DNA from: Cyclobacteriaceae bacterium
Lineage (GTDB): Bacteria > Bacteroidota > Bacteroidia > Cytophagales > Cyclobacteriaceae
Assembly (NCBI GenBank): GCA_021604845.1
Contig: BQJT01000003.1
Coordinates: forward strand, 1-64,000
Length of the DNA stretch: 64,000 nt
Direction of reading: 5' to 3'
Shown: in pieces, positions 36,346 through 44,669 of the stretch
How the letters are laid out: every line of letters begins with the position of its first letter
Numbering within the stretch: position 1 is the first letter of the stretch
Made by a program: the position numbers and the translations under genes
The notes under the pieces: generated by a model
What the model was told of the DNA's origin: nothing
Databases searched by the model: none
Seen by the model: the letters and a program-made list of their open reading frames with translations, nothing else

Positions 36346-37401
36346 TTAGCCTTCGATCTTGGAGCTGCCCATCAGCCGAACCACAATTTTTGCTCCATCG
36401 AATTGAGCCAGGATAACTTTTGTTAAAACCAACATGGGTACGGATAATACCATTCCCGCAACTCCCCATAAATAGCCCCAAAATACCAAGCCTAAAATAA
36501 CCACTACGGTATTTAGAGATAAGCTTTTACCCATAAGTCTGGGCTCTATTATGTTCCCAAAAGTAAACTGGACCACGAAAAGAAGGCTTATTAAACCCAA
36601 CACGGCTCCCGTAGAATCCAGTTGAATCAACCCCAAAAGTAATGGGGGGATTGTGGCAACGATCGAACCAACTGTAGGAATAAAATTGAGCACAAAGGCC
36701 AGATAACCCCAAAACAAGGCAAAATCAATTCCAAACATCCAGCAGATCAGGCCGTAACCAATACCGGTACAAAGACTCATCAGGAATTTCACCTTTATAT
36801 AGGTTACAATCGATTCCTTCACCTGTTCAAATCCCTCAATCATTTTTTGAGACTCTTTTTCGTCATCCTGTAAATAGTGGATATATTTCTCATACTCCAG
36901 AATACCGCTTAGGAAAGCCACCAGGTAGAGAGCGGTGATTAAAAAGGTTCCGGTGAAGCTCCCCAACATACCTGCAAAAGTTCCTGAAGATGCAACCAGC
37001 CAATCGGTACTTAGAAGTTGCCCCAGATTATCTACAATTTCGGAGGATTCCACATACACCCCGGTCAAATTATTAATGCTTTCAACTATATTACTTAGCT
37101 TTGCATTTATTTGAAAGAGGAGTTTTTCTTTCTCTACCATCAGACTCTTTCCCGTCTTATAAACCAAGATCCCGAAAAGTGCCAGCGCGCTCAAGCTGGT
37201 TACTGATATTACTGTGAGGCTAATGCCAAAGCCAATATTCTTCCTTTCGAACCAGGCTAAAGTTGGTTGAAGTAGAATGGCCACAAAAAGGGCCATGGCA
37301 AGTGGGATCATCAATCCGGCTAATACCGAAAGCAGATAGGCTATCAGCACTGCAAAGCAGAACCAAAGCAAGTTCTTGATACTGTTTAGATCGTTTTCCA
37401 A
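36346..37401 (-). CDS. AI-2E family transporter (PerM/TqsA type)
   Basis: A 351-residue inner-membrane protein with about eight helices. Seen: an N-terminal pair of helices, a soluble stretch (about 85-150), and the family hallmark FALFWGYLAFVLNFIPTVGSIVATIPP near residue 230, plus GNIIEPRLMGKSLSLNTVVVI. Family members export autoinducer-2, or exchange Na+/H+; which applies here is unknown. Follows the CHAT gene on the same strand, separated by a heptad array. Confidence 0.92.
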   Translation of the reverse strand: MENDLNSIKNLLWFCFAVLIAYLLSVLAGLMIPLAMALFVAILLQPTLAWFERKNIGFGISLTVISVTSLSALALFGILVYKTGKSLMVEKEKLLFQINAKLSNIVESINNLTGVYVESSEIVDNLGQLLSTDWLVASSGTFAGMLGSFTGTFLITALYLVAFLSGILEYEKYIHYLQDDEKESQKMIEGFEQVKESIVTYIKVKFLMSLCTGIGYGLICWMFGIDFALFWGYLAFVLNFIPTVGSIVATIPPLLLGLIQLDSTGAVLGLISLLFVVQFTFGNIIEPRLMGKSLSLNTVVVILGLVFWGYLWGVAGMVLSVPMLVLTKVILAQFDGAKIVVRLMGSSKIEG

Positions 37402-37434
37402 TGAGTTTCGACAAGTTGTGAGAAATGAAAATAG

Positions 37435-37497
37435 ACAACAATTCTATAATCCACAATCTACATTCCCCAATCAACTAATCAAATGCTCAAAGGTTCA
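37435..37497. repeat. Heptad repeat array starting at the CHAT-gene stop codon
   Basis: On the minus strand the TGA stop of the CHAT gene (37497-37495) opens a run of nine 7-base units, best conserved in the middle (TGTAGAT, TGTGGAT, TATAGAA). Runs towards the AI-2E gene. Weakly conserved, but in phase with the stop codon like the arrays at 13891 and 58782. Confidence 0.55.
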
Positions 37498-40400
37498 ATT
37501 ATTTCCCACCATCACGAAGGCCGCCCAGTAGTAGGGATAGATGTATTCCTCACGTAGCTTGATTTGAGCTTTTTTAAATGCGATTTGTTTATCGTGATTT
37601 TTAAGCCATTCCTGATAAAAGTAATAGAGTAGTTTCTGAGTGGTCTGGTCGTCTACCCGCCAAAGTGAAATGACAATACTTTCAGCGCCTGCAACTTTAA
37701 AGGCCCGCTGTAATCCGTATACTCCTTCACCGTTTTTTACAGTACCCAGTCCTGTTTCACAGGCAGACAGTATTACCAGCTCGGTGTGGTCCAGATTCAG
37801 GTTCATGGCTTCATAAGCAGTAAGTATCCCATCTTCCTCCACATCGAACGCAAGTTGGTTTCTCCGGTAGTACAGGGCATTACTGGCACCCGCCAGCATC
37901 AATCCTGAGTTTAAGAATTCATTGTTTACCGAATTTTGCAGTACATCTTTCGAAAAGTATCCATGAGTTGCGATGTGCAACACCCTGGGATTTTGTATTT
38001 GTTTAAGTACCTGTTCTCTAGCGTCAGTACCCGTATATAGTTCTGAAGTCCATGTCCCATCCATTAATTCATTAATAGACTGCACTTCATTTTCAGTTCC
38101 AGGCAAAGGATCCAGATAGTCTGATACCTGATCCAACTGACTGGTTGCCGCAGGCTCTACACCTTCCCACAGAAAGTCCGGATTCCCCATCAGAACAACC
38201 GGCCCCCTGGATTCAATTTCCGGTCTTTGTTCGGTTAAATCACGGGTGCTGGTTACAGGCACTATCGATAATTGATCAATCAGGTAATCTTTAGAGTTTG
38301 GCACCCTGAGTGCATTTAGATTGATCTTGTTATATACACCGTCCGGTGAAACGAATACTTTATTCACTCCGGTTGCCAGGCTGTCATTTAAATGAGACCA
38401 ATAATAACGGTATGAGTTCTGATCATTCACTACATAATGGATGGCGTTTTTATAGTATGCGAGATATTTGCTCTCAAGCTCCTTGCCATTTTCCAAAAGA
38501 ACTAATTTGGGATGCTCTGTGGTGGACTTATCTACTATTAAAGCAGCATAGAGAATCTCATCGGTAAATCCGTAATTAAGAAATTCAGGTACATTTGAAT
38601 CCGTGGTTACCTTACTCTTTCCTTCCGGGTCAATCTTATATCTTCTGAATCGAACAATTTCGATGGCAGCTTCATCGTCATTCAACTGATCCCGGATGTC
38701 TTTCCAGGTTAGTTCCCGGCGGTCATTCTCTTTGGCAAAAACTTCCGATCGCTGCGACAGACTTTTTTCTAACAATCCTACCTCTTCTTCGAGTTGCTGC
38801 AAATCCTGCTGTTTTTTCTCCAGGTCTATTTTTGGTAGTTGATAAAGTCGGGCAAGTTTTTCTCGCAGGTCTCTCCAATGTGCGAAATCATTGATCAACT
38901 CTTCATCATTGCTACGCAGAATGTTGGTTCTCATTTTATCGGAGGCGTTAAAAAGCAGCGCCTTAGTAGTCAACTGGTTGTTGAACATGGCGCCGATAAT
39001 GTCAGGATTATCAAGTGAACGTAATACAGCAAAAGTATTGAACCGTTCAAGATCTGAGCGCAGTGTATTGTAAAACGCTTCCCGCTCCTTTTCATTTAGT
39101 GCAGGAAAGATTGTATTCACCTGGCTGAGTTGATTGTCAATAGCTTCAAGGAACAAGGGCTCTGCTTTCTCAAAGGCTTCGAGAGTCATGTACATTAGTG
39201 CCAGATTATTAACAGATTTGGCATATGCCGGGTGATTTTTCCCCAGAGTAGCCTGTTTGATTCTAATCGACTCTTTATATAAAGGCTCCGCTTGCTGATA
39301 TTTTTTAGTTGCTACATAAAGTATAGCCAGGTTATTTAGAGAGGTGGCATAGGATGGATGATTTTTACCAACGGTAAGTTCGTCCACTAGTAGTGTTTGC
39401 TTGTACCGTTGTTCCGCCTCTTTGAAATTACCGGTTTTGCGATCAAGGCTGGCCAAATTATTCAAGGTATTAGCATAAAGTGGATGACGGGAGCCGAACA
39501 CCCGCTCAAATATTTCCAGTGCTCCCTCATAGCAATCCCTCGATTTTTCGAACTCCATCACGGCCACATAAAAATCCCCCAGGTTGTTAAGCACGGTAGC
39601 ATACTCGGGGTTGTTATCGCCCAAGGTCTTTTTATATATTTTCTCGGCCTGCAGATAGTTTTGTTCGGCTTTCTCAAAATTTCCCATCACCCGGTACAAA
39701 CTGGCCAGATTGTTCTGCGCTTCTGCTACTTGCTGGTGATAGTTACCGTAAATTTGGAGTCTCAAATTGATGGTTTGAGTCAGGTATGCTTCCGCTAAAG
39801 TGTACTGTCCCATCGATTGCATTAAAATCCCCATCTCACCTGTTGCATTGGTGTAATTAGGGTGAAGCTGACCGTAAGACTTTTCATAAATACTCAAAGC
39901 CTCCTCGAAATACGTCTTTGATTTTTCATAATCACCTGTTTTGCGATACAATCTACCCAGAGTAAACAGCGAGCTGGCATAATTTGGGTGGAATGAACCG
40001 ATGGCGAATTTGCGAATATTGATAGCATTCAGGTATAGTGCTTCGGCCTGAGTATAGCGTGCCTGGGATTCATATAGTTGTCCCAAATGTTGTACAGCGG
40101 TAGCATAATCGGGGTGCTGGTCTCCCAGTGAGACCTTGTAATTGGCGATGGCCTCCAGGTAAAGGGACTCAGCTTTTTCATACTCCCCCAGATCCTGATA
40201 GATTCCTGAGAGATTTACCAAAGAAGCAGCATACTCTGCACTGTTAATCCCCAGTAACTCCTTCTTTAGTTCCACCAGGTCCACAAATAGTGTTTTTGCC
40301 TTTGTATAATCTCCGCTTTCAAGATATGCCAGAGCCAAATCATTCATCAGAACCATATAATTCTTGCTGTTTGGACTCATATCCCTGGCTGCAAGCGGTA

Positions 40401-40542
40401 AAGCTTCTTCCAGCAGTGAGACACACTTGTCCCAGTCTTTGTCCCAGTATATTTCGGTACTGTCATAAAGCGTTTTCCAGTTTTGACTGGCCAACGGAAG
40501 TACCTGAAAACAGATATAAACAAGAATTAGAGTTTTCCTCAT
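37495..40542 (-). CDS. Secreted TPR protein with C-terminal CHAT (caspase-like) domain
   Basis: About 1015 residues from the ATG at 40542 (MRKTLILVYICFQ, signal ending ASQ); an ATG six codons upstream is possible. Residues ~45-490 are about ten 42-residue TPR units with the pattern YATSLNNLAxLY...AEPLY and GxxHP, as in kinesin-light-chain-type TPRs. A coiled coil follows (about 570-620). The last ~320 residues are a CHAT domain with the His-Cys dyad of clan CD peptidases: His860 in HIATHGYF and Cys928 in LSACETGLG. So catalysis is plausible. CHAT proteases often act on partner proteins encoded nearby, but no gasdermin or obvious substrate gene is seen. The export signal puts it in the periplasm or outside. 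Confidence 0.9.
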   Translation of the reverse strand: MRKTLILVYICFQVLPLASQNWKTLYDSTEIYWDKDWDKCVSLLEEALPLAARDMSPNSKNYMVLMNDLALAYLESGDYTKAKTLFVDLVELKKELLGINSAEYAASLVNLSGIYQDLGEYEKAESLYLEAIANYKVSLGDQHPDYATAVQHLGQLYESQARYTQAEALYLNAINIRKFAIGSFHPNYASSLFTLGRLYRKTGDYEKSKTYFEEALSIYEKSYGQLHPNYTNATGEMGILMQSMGQYTLAEAYLTQTINLRLQIYGNYHQQVAEAQNNLASLYRVMGNFEKAEQNYLQAEKIYKKTLGDNNPEYATVLNNLGDFYVAVMEFEKSRDCYEGALEIFERVFGSRHPLYANTLNNLASLDRKTGNFKEAEQRYKQTLLVDELTVGKNHPSYATSLNNLAILYVATKKYQQAEPLYKESIRIKQATLGKNHPAYAKSVNNLALMYMTLEAFEKAEPLFLEAIDNQLSQVNTIFPALNEKEREAFYNTLRSDLERFNTFAVLRSLDNPDIIGAMFNNQLTTKALLFNASDKMRTNILRSNDEELINDFAHWRDLREKLARLYQLPKIDLEKKQQDLQQLEEEVGLLEKSLSQRSEVFAKENDRRELTWKDIRDQLNDDEAAIEIVRFRRYKIDPEGKSKVTTDSNVPEFLNYGFTDEILYAALIVDKSTTEHPKLVLLENGKELESKYLAYYKNAIHYVVNDQNSYRYYWSHLNDSLATGVNKVFVSPDGVYNKINLNALRVPNSKDYLIDQLSIVPVTSTRDLTEQRPEIESRGPVVLMGNPDFLWEGVEPAATSQLDQVSDYLDPLPGTENEVQSINELMDGTWTSELYTGTDAREQVLKQIQNPRVLHIATHGYFSKDVLQNSVNNEFLNSGLMLAGASNALYYRRNQLAFDVEEDGILTAYEAMNLNLDHTELVILSACETGLGTVKNGEGVYGLQRAFKVAGAESIVISLWRVDDQTTQKLLYYFYQEWLKNHDKQIAFKKAQIKLREEYIYPYYWAAFVMVGNN

Positions 40543-40733
40543 CGGAGTATGCCAGATCAAAAAATATGCCCGGGTTTAATACAACAGTAAATAAAAACCC
40601 AAGTGTGCCAAATTACAACCTGAATAACCTCTGAATATTACACATACCAGAAAATGATGGGGGTACATTAAATTTTGAGTAGTAAACCATACGGTGATGG
40701 ATTTAAGACAAATACCGCAAGTGAAGGGGAGTC

Positions 40734-41048
40734 TTAAATAAAAATAATGTCATCCAGTACCTTCCGACCGAATTCTTTATCAAAAATGTCCAGAATCATA
40801 CGCTTGGAAAGGTTGAGTTCATGTTTCAAAGGGGCTGAACTGAGCTCAACAAACAACTTCCGATCTTTTATAAACACGCGTTTTGTTCTTTTTGCTATAG
40901 GTGTGCCCATTAGGTTTTCCCAGGAAGAGGTAATGCGGGTGGCATCGAACTTATTTTGGATACGGTAAACCTGCAATAATTCATTTATTGATTCCCCCAC
41001 GGTGGAAAGGTTGGACTTCCTTTTTTTTCTTTCAGACATTTTGGACAT
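40734..41048 (-). CDS. DUF721 (DciA-like) protein
   Basis: A 104-residue basic protein of the DUF721 family, which includes DciA, the replicative helicase (DnaB) loader/operator of most bacteria lacking DnaC. Seen: a polar N-terminus (ERKKRKSN), then the compact domain with WENLMGTPIAKRTKRVFI and LFVELSSAPLKHELNLSK. ATG codons at 41048 and 41039 are both possible. Sits 41 bases downstream of recF on the same strand, a common arrangement with dnaA/dnaN/recF replication genes in bacteria. The helicase role is inferred from family membership. Confidence 0.85.
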   Translation of the reverse strand: MSKMSERKKRKSNLSTVGESINELLQVYRIQNKFDATRITSSWENLMGTPIAKRTKRVFIKDRKLFVELSSAPLKHELNLSKRMILDIFDKEFGRKVLDDIIFI

Positions 41049-41089
41049 GGTACTAAAAGTATGAAAAAAATAGTACCCCCAAAAGAAAA

Positions 41090-42214
41090 TTAGCCCTTTG
41101 CTTCAGTTTCATTTATCAATTCCACCGTACCTGCTTCTACCCGGAAGTTCAATACTTCAATATCTAGGTTTTCAAGTATTCTGGCGGTTCGTTCCGGCCG
41201 TGCATCGGTGATAAATATCTGTCCGAAAGTTTGACCCGATACCATATCCATCAACTTTGATATGCGATCATCATCCAGTTTATCGAAAATATCATCCAGA
41301 AGTAAAACGGGTTTAAACCGTTTGGCTGCCTGAAGACTGTCGAACTGAGCCAGTTTCATAGCAATAACGAAAGATTTTTGCTGTCCCTGAGACCCGAATT
41401 TTTTCACGCTATGCCCATCGAATGAGCATATCATATCATCTTTATGAACCCCCAGGTCGGTACGTTGAAGCAACAGGTCTTTCTGATGATTAGCCAGGAA
41501 TCTGCTTTCGAAATCTTTGCTCAACAGCTCGGATCTATAGGCAATATCTACTGTTTCATTTCCCTGTGACAAGGTTGAATAATGGCTTTTAAAAACGGGC
41601 ACAAAATCCCGCAGAAAATCCCTGCGGCTGGCTGAAATCGCCTTCATCAACTGCAACATGGGTTCGTCATAGGCGGCAATCAACTGGGCATCAAATTGAT
41701 GTCTTGCGGAAAAGGTTTTCAATAGCTGATTCCGCTGATTCAACAGCCTTTGGTATTTAAGTAGATCCTGTAGATACTGGGGGTTGATTTGGGATATAAG
41801 TCCGTCCAGAAATTTCCTCCGAACCATGCTTCCCTCCCTCAACAGGTCAGTATCATAAGGGGTGATCATTACTAAAGGGAAAGCTCCGATATGCTCGCTA
41901 AGCTTTGGATAAGCGTTATTGTTCCTCTTGATCACTTTTTTCGCACCATTCCTGTAACTACATTGAATCTGATGCTTTTTACTGTCCTGCCGAAAATCTC
42001 CCCTGATTGAGAAATATTCCTGTTTGTGCTGGATATTCTGCTGGTCCGTAGGATTAAACACGCTTTTAGTCAAAGCCAGATAATGGATTGCATCCAGTAG
42101 ATTGGTTTTCCCGCTTGCATTAGGCCCGGTAAAACAATTGATGGCTGGTGAAAATTTCAGCCGGCAATGATGATAGTTTTTGAAATAACTTAAACTGATA
42201 TTTTCCAGGTACAT
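41090..42214 (-). CDS. recF: DNA replication/repair protein RecF
   Basis: A 374-residue SMC-like ATPase that loads RecA at single-strand gaps. Seen: MYLENISLSYFKNY at the N-terminus, Walker A GPNASGKT at 30-37, the ABC-type signature region KFGSQGQQKSFVIAMKLAQ, and Walker B LLLDDIFDKLDDDR. Length and order are standard. Divergent from pdhA. Downstream DUF721 gene is probably in the same transcript. Confidence 0.96.
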   Translation of the reverse strand: MYLENISLSYFKNYHHCRLKFSPAINCFTGPNASGKTNLLDAIHYLALTKSVFNPTDQQNIQHKQEYFSIRGDFRQDSKKHQIQCSYRNGAKKVIKRNNNAYPKLSEHIGAFPLVMITPYDTDLLREGSMVRRKFLDGLISQINPQYLQDLLKYQRLLNQRNQLLKTFSARHQFDAQLIAAYDEPMLQLMKAISASRRDFLRDFVPVFKSHYSTLSQGNETVDIAYRSELLSKDFESRFLANHQKDLLLQRTDLGVHKDDMICSFDGHSVKKFGSQGQQKSFVIAMKLAQFDSLQAAKRFKPVLLLDDIFDKLDDDRISKLMDMVSGQTFGQIFITDARPERTARILENLDIEVLNFRVEAGTVELINETEAKG

Positions 42215-42240
42215 TAATTTCCTTGTTGGGGTTTTTTGAC

Positions 42241-42271
42241 TAATTTGCGGGTCTTTCAGATAAATCTGAAA
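42241..42271 (+). promoter_or_regulatory. Putative -7 element and 5' hairpin of pdhA
   Basis: TAATTTG at 42241-42247 is a near match to the Bacteroidota -7 element. Directly after it an inverted repeat TTTCAGA/TCTGAAA (42254-42271) with 4-base loop would form a hairpin at the extreme 5' end of the pdhA mRNA, 22 bases before the ATG. Confidence 0.4.
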
Positions 42272-42293
42272 CTAAAATAAGAACAACCTGGGT

Positions 42294-43325
42294 ATGGCAA
42301 CTACAAAGGCAAAATCTAAGGCAAAGGTAAATTCCAGTACTAACTTTTCAAAAGAAACGTATCTACAATGGTACGAAAGTATGCTGCTAATGCGCAAGTT
42401 TGAAGAGAAAGCCGGGCAACTTTACGGGCAACAGAAAATTAAAGGTTTCTGTCATTTGTACATTGGCCAGGAAGCTTGTGTGGCAGGAGCTGTTTCCGCC
42501 CTGGAAAGGGGCGATAAATACATAACCGCATACAGAGATCATGCACATCCAATTGCTTTAGGTACAGAACCTAAATACGTAATGGCTGAACTGTTTGCAA
42601 AAGTTACCGGTACCTCCAAAGGAAAAGGAGGCTCCATGCACATCTTCGACAAAGAGAATAACTTTTTTGGAGGGCACGGTATAGTAGGGGGGCAGATCCC
42701 TCTTGGCATAGGTATAGCATTTGCTGAAAAATATCAGAAGACAAATAAACTGTGCGTGACTTACATGGGAGATGGCGCGGTGCGGCAAGGCGCTTTCCAT
42801 GAATCCTTAAACCTGGCGATGATTTATAAACTTCCGGTAATTCTGGTTATAGAAAACAATGGATACGCAATGGGCACATCGGTCGCGCGTACTTCAAACG
42901 TAACAGAACTTTATACCCTGGGAGCATCATATGACATACCTTCTGCTCCGGTAGATGCCATGAAAGTCGAAGAAGTTCATAAAGCCATTGTTATTGCTGC
43001 AGAAAGAGCCCGGGCTGGCGAAGGACCAACTTTATTGGAGTTTCGCACCTATCGGTACAAAGGCCATTCTATGTCTGATCCGGCCAAATACCGCACAAAA
43101 GAAGAAGTTGCCGAGTACAAGTCTCAGGACCCCGTAGAGCAGGTACGGGCAACCATTATGTCAAAGAAACTGGCCACAGAAAAGCAGATTGAAGAAATTG
43201 GAATTAAGATTAAAAAGCAAGTGGCTGAGGCTGTGGAGTTTGCTGAACAGTCTCCATTTCCAGATCCATCTGAAGCCTTCAAGGATGTATATGTCCAAAC
43301 CGACTACCCTTATCTTAAGGAATAA
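42294..43325 (+). CDS. pdhA: Pyruvate dehydrogenase E1 component, alpha subunit
   Basis: A 343-residue thiamine-diphosphate enzyme subunit that decarboxylates pyruvate in the pyruvate dehydrogenase complex. Seen: HLYIGQEACVAGAVSAL, AYRDHAHPIALG, GKGGSMHIFDKE, the thiamine diphosphate motif beginning GDGAVRQGAFHES and ending ENNGYAMGT, and the phosphorylation-loop-like YRYKGHSMSDPAKYRT. A Lys/Ala-rich N-terminal extension (about residues 1-18) precedes the fold. No beta-subunit gene follows, as in other Bacteroidota where pdhB/pdhC lie elsewhere. Could in principle be another 2-oxoacid E1, but the sequence is closest to the pyruvate type. Confidence 0.95.
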   Translation: MATTKAKSKAKVNSSTNFSKETYLQWYESMLLMRKFEEKAGQLYGQQKIKGFCHLYIGQEACVAGAVSALERGDKYITAYRDHAHPIALGTEPKYVMAELFAKVTGTSKGKGGSMHIFDKENNFFGGHGIVGGQIPLGIGIAFAEKYQKTNKLCVTYMGDGAVRQGAFHESLNLAMIYKLPVILVIENNGYAMGTSVARTSNVTELYTLGASYDIPSAPVDAMKVEEVHKAIVIAAERARAGEGPTLLEFRTYRYKGHSMSDPAKYRTKEEVAEYKSQDPVEQVRATIMSKKLATEKQIEEIGIKIKKQVAEAVEFAEQSPFPDPSEAFKDVYVQTDYPYLKE

Positions 43326-43359
43326 ATCTCAATTGGGTTTTATATAATTCAAAAACTGT

Positions 43360-43367
43360 TAAATTTG
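43360..43367 (+). promoter_or_regulatory. Putative -7 element of TPR protein gene
   Basis: TAAATTTG, fitting TAnnTTTG, 19 bases before the ATG at 43387. A TTG at 43333-43335 lies 24 bases upstream of it, somewhat far for a -33 element. Confidence 0.5.
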
Positions 43368-43386
43368 CAACCCAAAAATTTTGATA

Positions 43387-44118
43387 ATGGCGAGCAGGAG
43401 ATATAAGGTAAAGAAAACTGCGCAGGTTGCTGAAAGGGAGGAAGTTAAGGATTTCATTGAAAATCCTGAGGTGCTGGTTGAACAGTTTTCTAAAACAGAG
43501 GAGTTTTTTCAGAAACACAGGAATATAGTTCTGGGGGTACTGGCAGCAATACTTTTGATTGTTGGAGGTATTCTTGGCTATCGATACTACATATCGAGTC
43601 AGGACGAAATTGCTCAACGGGAAATGTTTCAGGCAGTATTCTATTTTGAACAGGACAGCCTTACCCAGGCGCTTAACGGCGATGGCCTGAATTTTGGACT
43701 GCTGGACATAATTGAGGATTATGGCGCTACCAAAGCCGGCAACCTGGCAAGATTTTATGCAGGAACCAGCTATTTAAAGCTAGGAGAATTCCAAAATGCC
43801 ATTGATCAATTAAAAGCGTTTAGCAGCCCGGACCTATTGGTACAGGCACGTGCATTCGCACTGATAGGTGACGCCTTTATGGAGTTAGGAAATTATGTGG
43901 ATGCGGCGGATAATTACGATAAGGCAGCGAACTACAAATCAACAGAGAACATCAGTTCGCAATATTTAATGAAGGCAGCCCTGGCCTATGAAAAGCAGTC
44001 CGACTACGCTGCGGCCATTGCACGCTATAACAAGGTACTTAATGACCACTTTGGTTCTCCTGAATTCCAAAACGCAAAAAAATACAAGGCGAGATTAGAA
44101 ACCATGGCCTCCAAATAG
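43387..44118 (+). CDS. Membrane-anchored TPR protein (YfgM-like)
   Basis: About 243 residues from the ATG at 43387 (a TTG two codons earlier is also possible). Seen: a charged cytoplasmic N-terminus (RRYKVKKTAQ), one membrane helix at about 47-67 (VLGVLAAILLIVGGILGYRYY), then a periplasmic part with TPR units (LARFYAGTSYLKLGEFQNAIDQL, ALIGDAFMELGNYVDAADNYDKA). Architecture equals that of YfgM, an ancillary SecYEG-associated protein; that function is inferred only. Followed by a strong terminator and ribH. Confidence 0.85.
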   Translation: MASRRYKVKKTAQVAEREEVKDFIENPEVLVEQFSKTEEFFQKHRNIVLGVLAAILLIVGGILGYRYYISSQDEIAQREMFQAVFYFEQDSLTQALNGDGLNFGLLDIIEDYGATKAGNLARFYAGTSYLKLGEFQNAIDQLKAFSSPDLLVQARAFALIGDAFMELGNYVDAADNYDKAANYKSTENISSQYLMKAALAYEKQSDYAAAIARYNKVLNDHFGSPEFQNAKKYKARLETMASK

Positions 44119-44143
44119 ACCTGAATTGAAGGAATTAACTGCA

Positions 44144-44174
44144 GGGACGAGGCCAAAGGTCTGGTCCCTTTTTT
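44144..44174 (+). terminator. Rho-independent terminator
   Basis: Stem GGGAC-G-AGGCC, loop AAA, GGTCT-G-GTCCC (one G/G mismatch, one G-U pair), then six T. Lies between the TPR gene and ribH, only 13 bases before the ribH start. Confidence 0.85.
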
Positions 44175-44186
44175 GAATAATAACAT

Positions 44187-44669
44187 ATGGCATCCTCAAG
44201 TAAAAACCTCAGCAGCTATACATCCGAAAACATAGCTGATATCTCAACCAGGAAATTTGGTATCGTAGTATCAGAATGGAACAATTCCGTTACGGATTCT
44301 TTATTGGAAGGAACTATAAAGACACTGCTGGATCATGGGGCGCGGAAGGAAAACATTATCAGAATGAAGGTCCCCGGGAGTTTTGAATTAAGTCTTGGCG
44401 CCCAGAGAATGGCAGTAAAAGCTGATATAGATGCTGTTGTTTGTCTTGGATGCGTGATCCAGGGTGAAACCAGACATTTTGAGTTTATATGTAATGCGGT
44501 GGCATCAGGCCTTACCAGGGTTTCACTGAAGCATAATAAGCCGGTGATATTTGGAGTGCTAACCACTGATACCTACCAGCAGGCACTTGACCGTGCTGGA
44601 GGAAAACATGGAAACAAAGGAGATGAGGCAGCAGTAACCGCCATTAAAATGCTATACAATCATGAGTAA
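44187..44669 (+). CDS. ribH: 6,7-dimethyl-8-ribityllumazine synthase
   Basis: A 160-residue enzyme for the penultimate step of riboflavin synthesis, joining 5-amino-6-ribitylaminouracil with 3,4-dihydroxybutanone phosphate. Seen: FGIVVSEWN, MKVPGSFELSLGAQRMA, GCVIQGETRHFEF, and GVLTTDTYQQALDRAGG with the conserved tail. A short N-terminal extension (about 1-20) is usual for Bacteroidota. Overlaps the start of the aspartate kinase gene by eight bases. The terminator just upstream means that it needs its own promoter or depends on read-through. Confidence 0.97.
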   Translation: MASSSKNLSSYTSENIADISTRKFGIVVSEWNNSVTDSLLEGTIKTLLDHGARKENIIRMKVPGSFELSLGAQRMAVKADIDAVVCLGCVIQGETRHFEFICNAVASGLTRVSLKHNKPVIFGVLTTDTYQQALDRAGGKHGNKGDEAAVTAIKMLYNHE

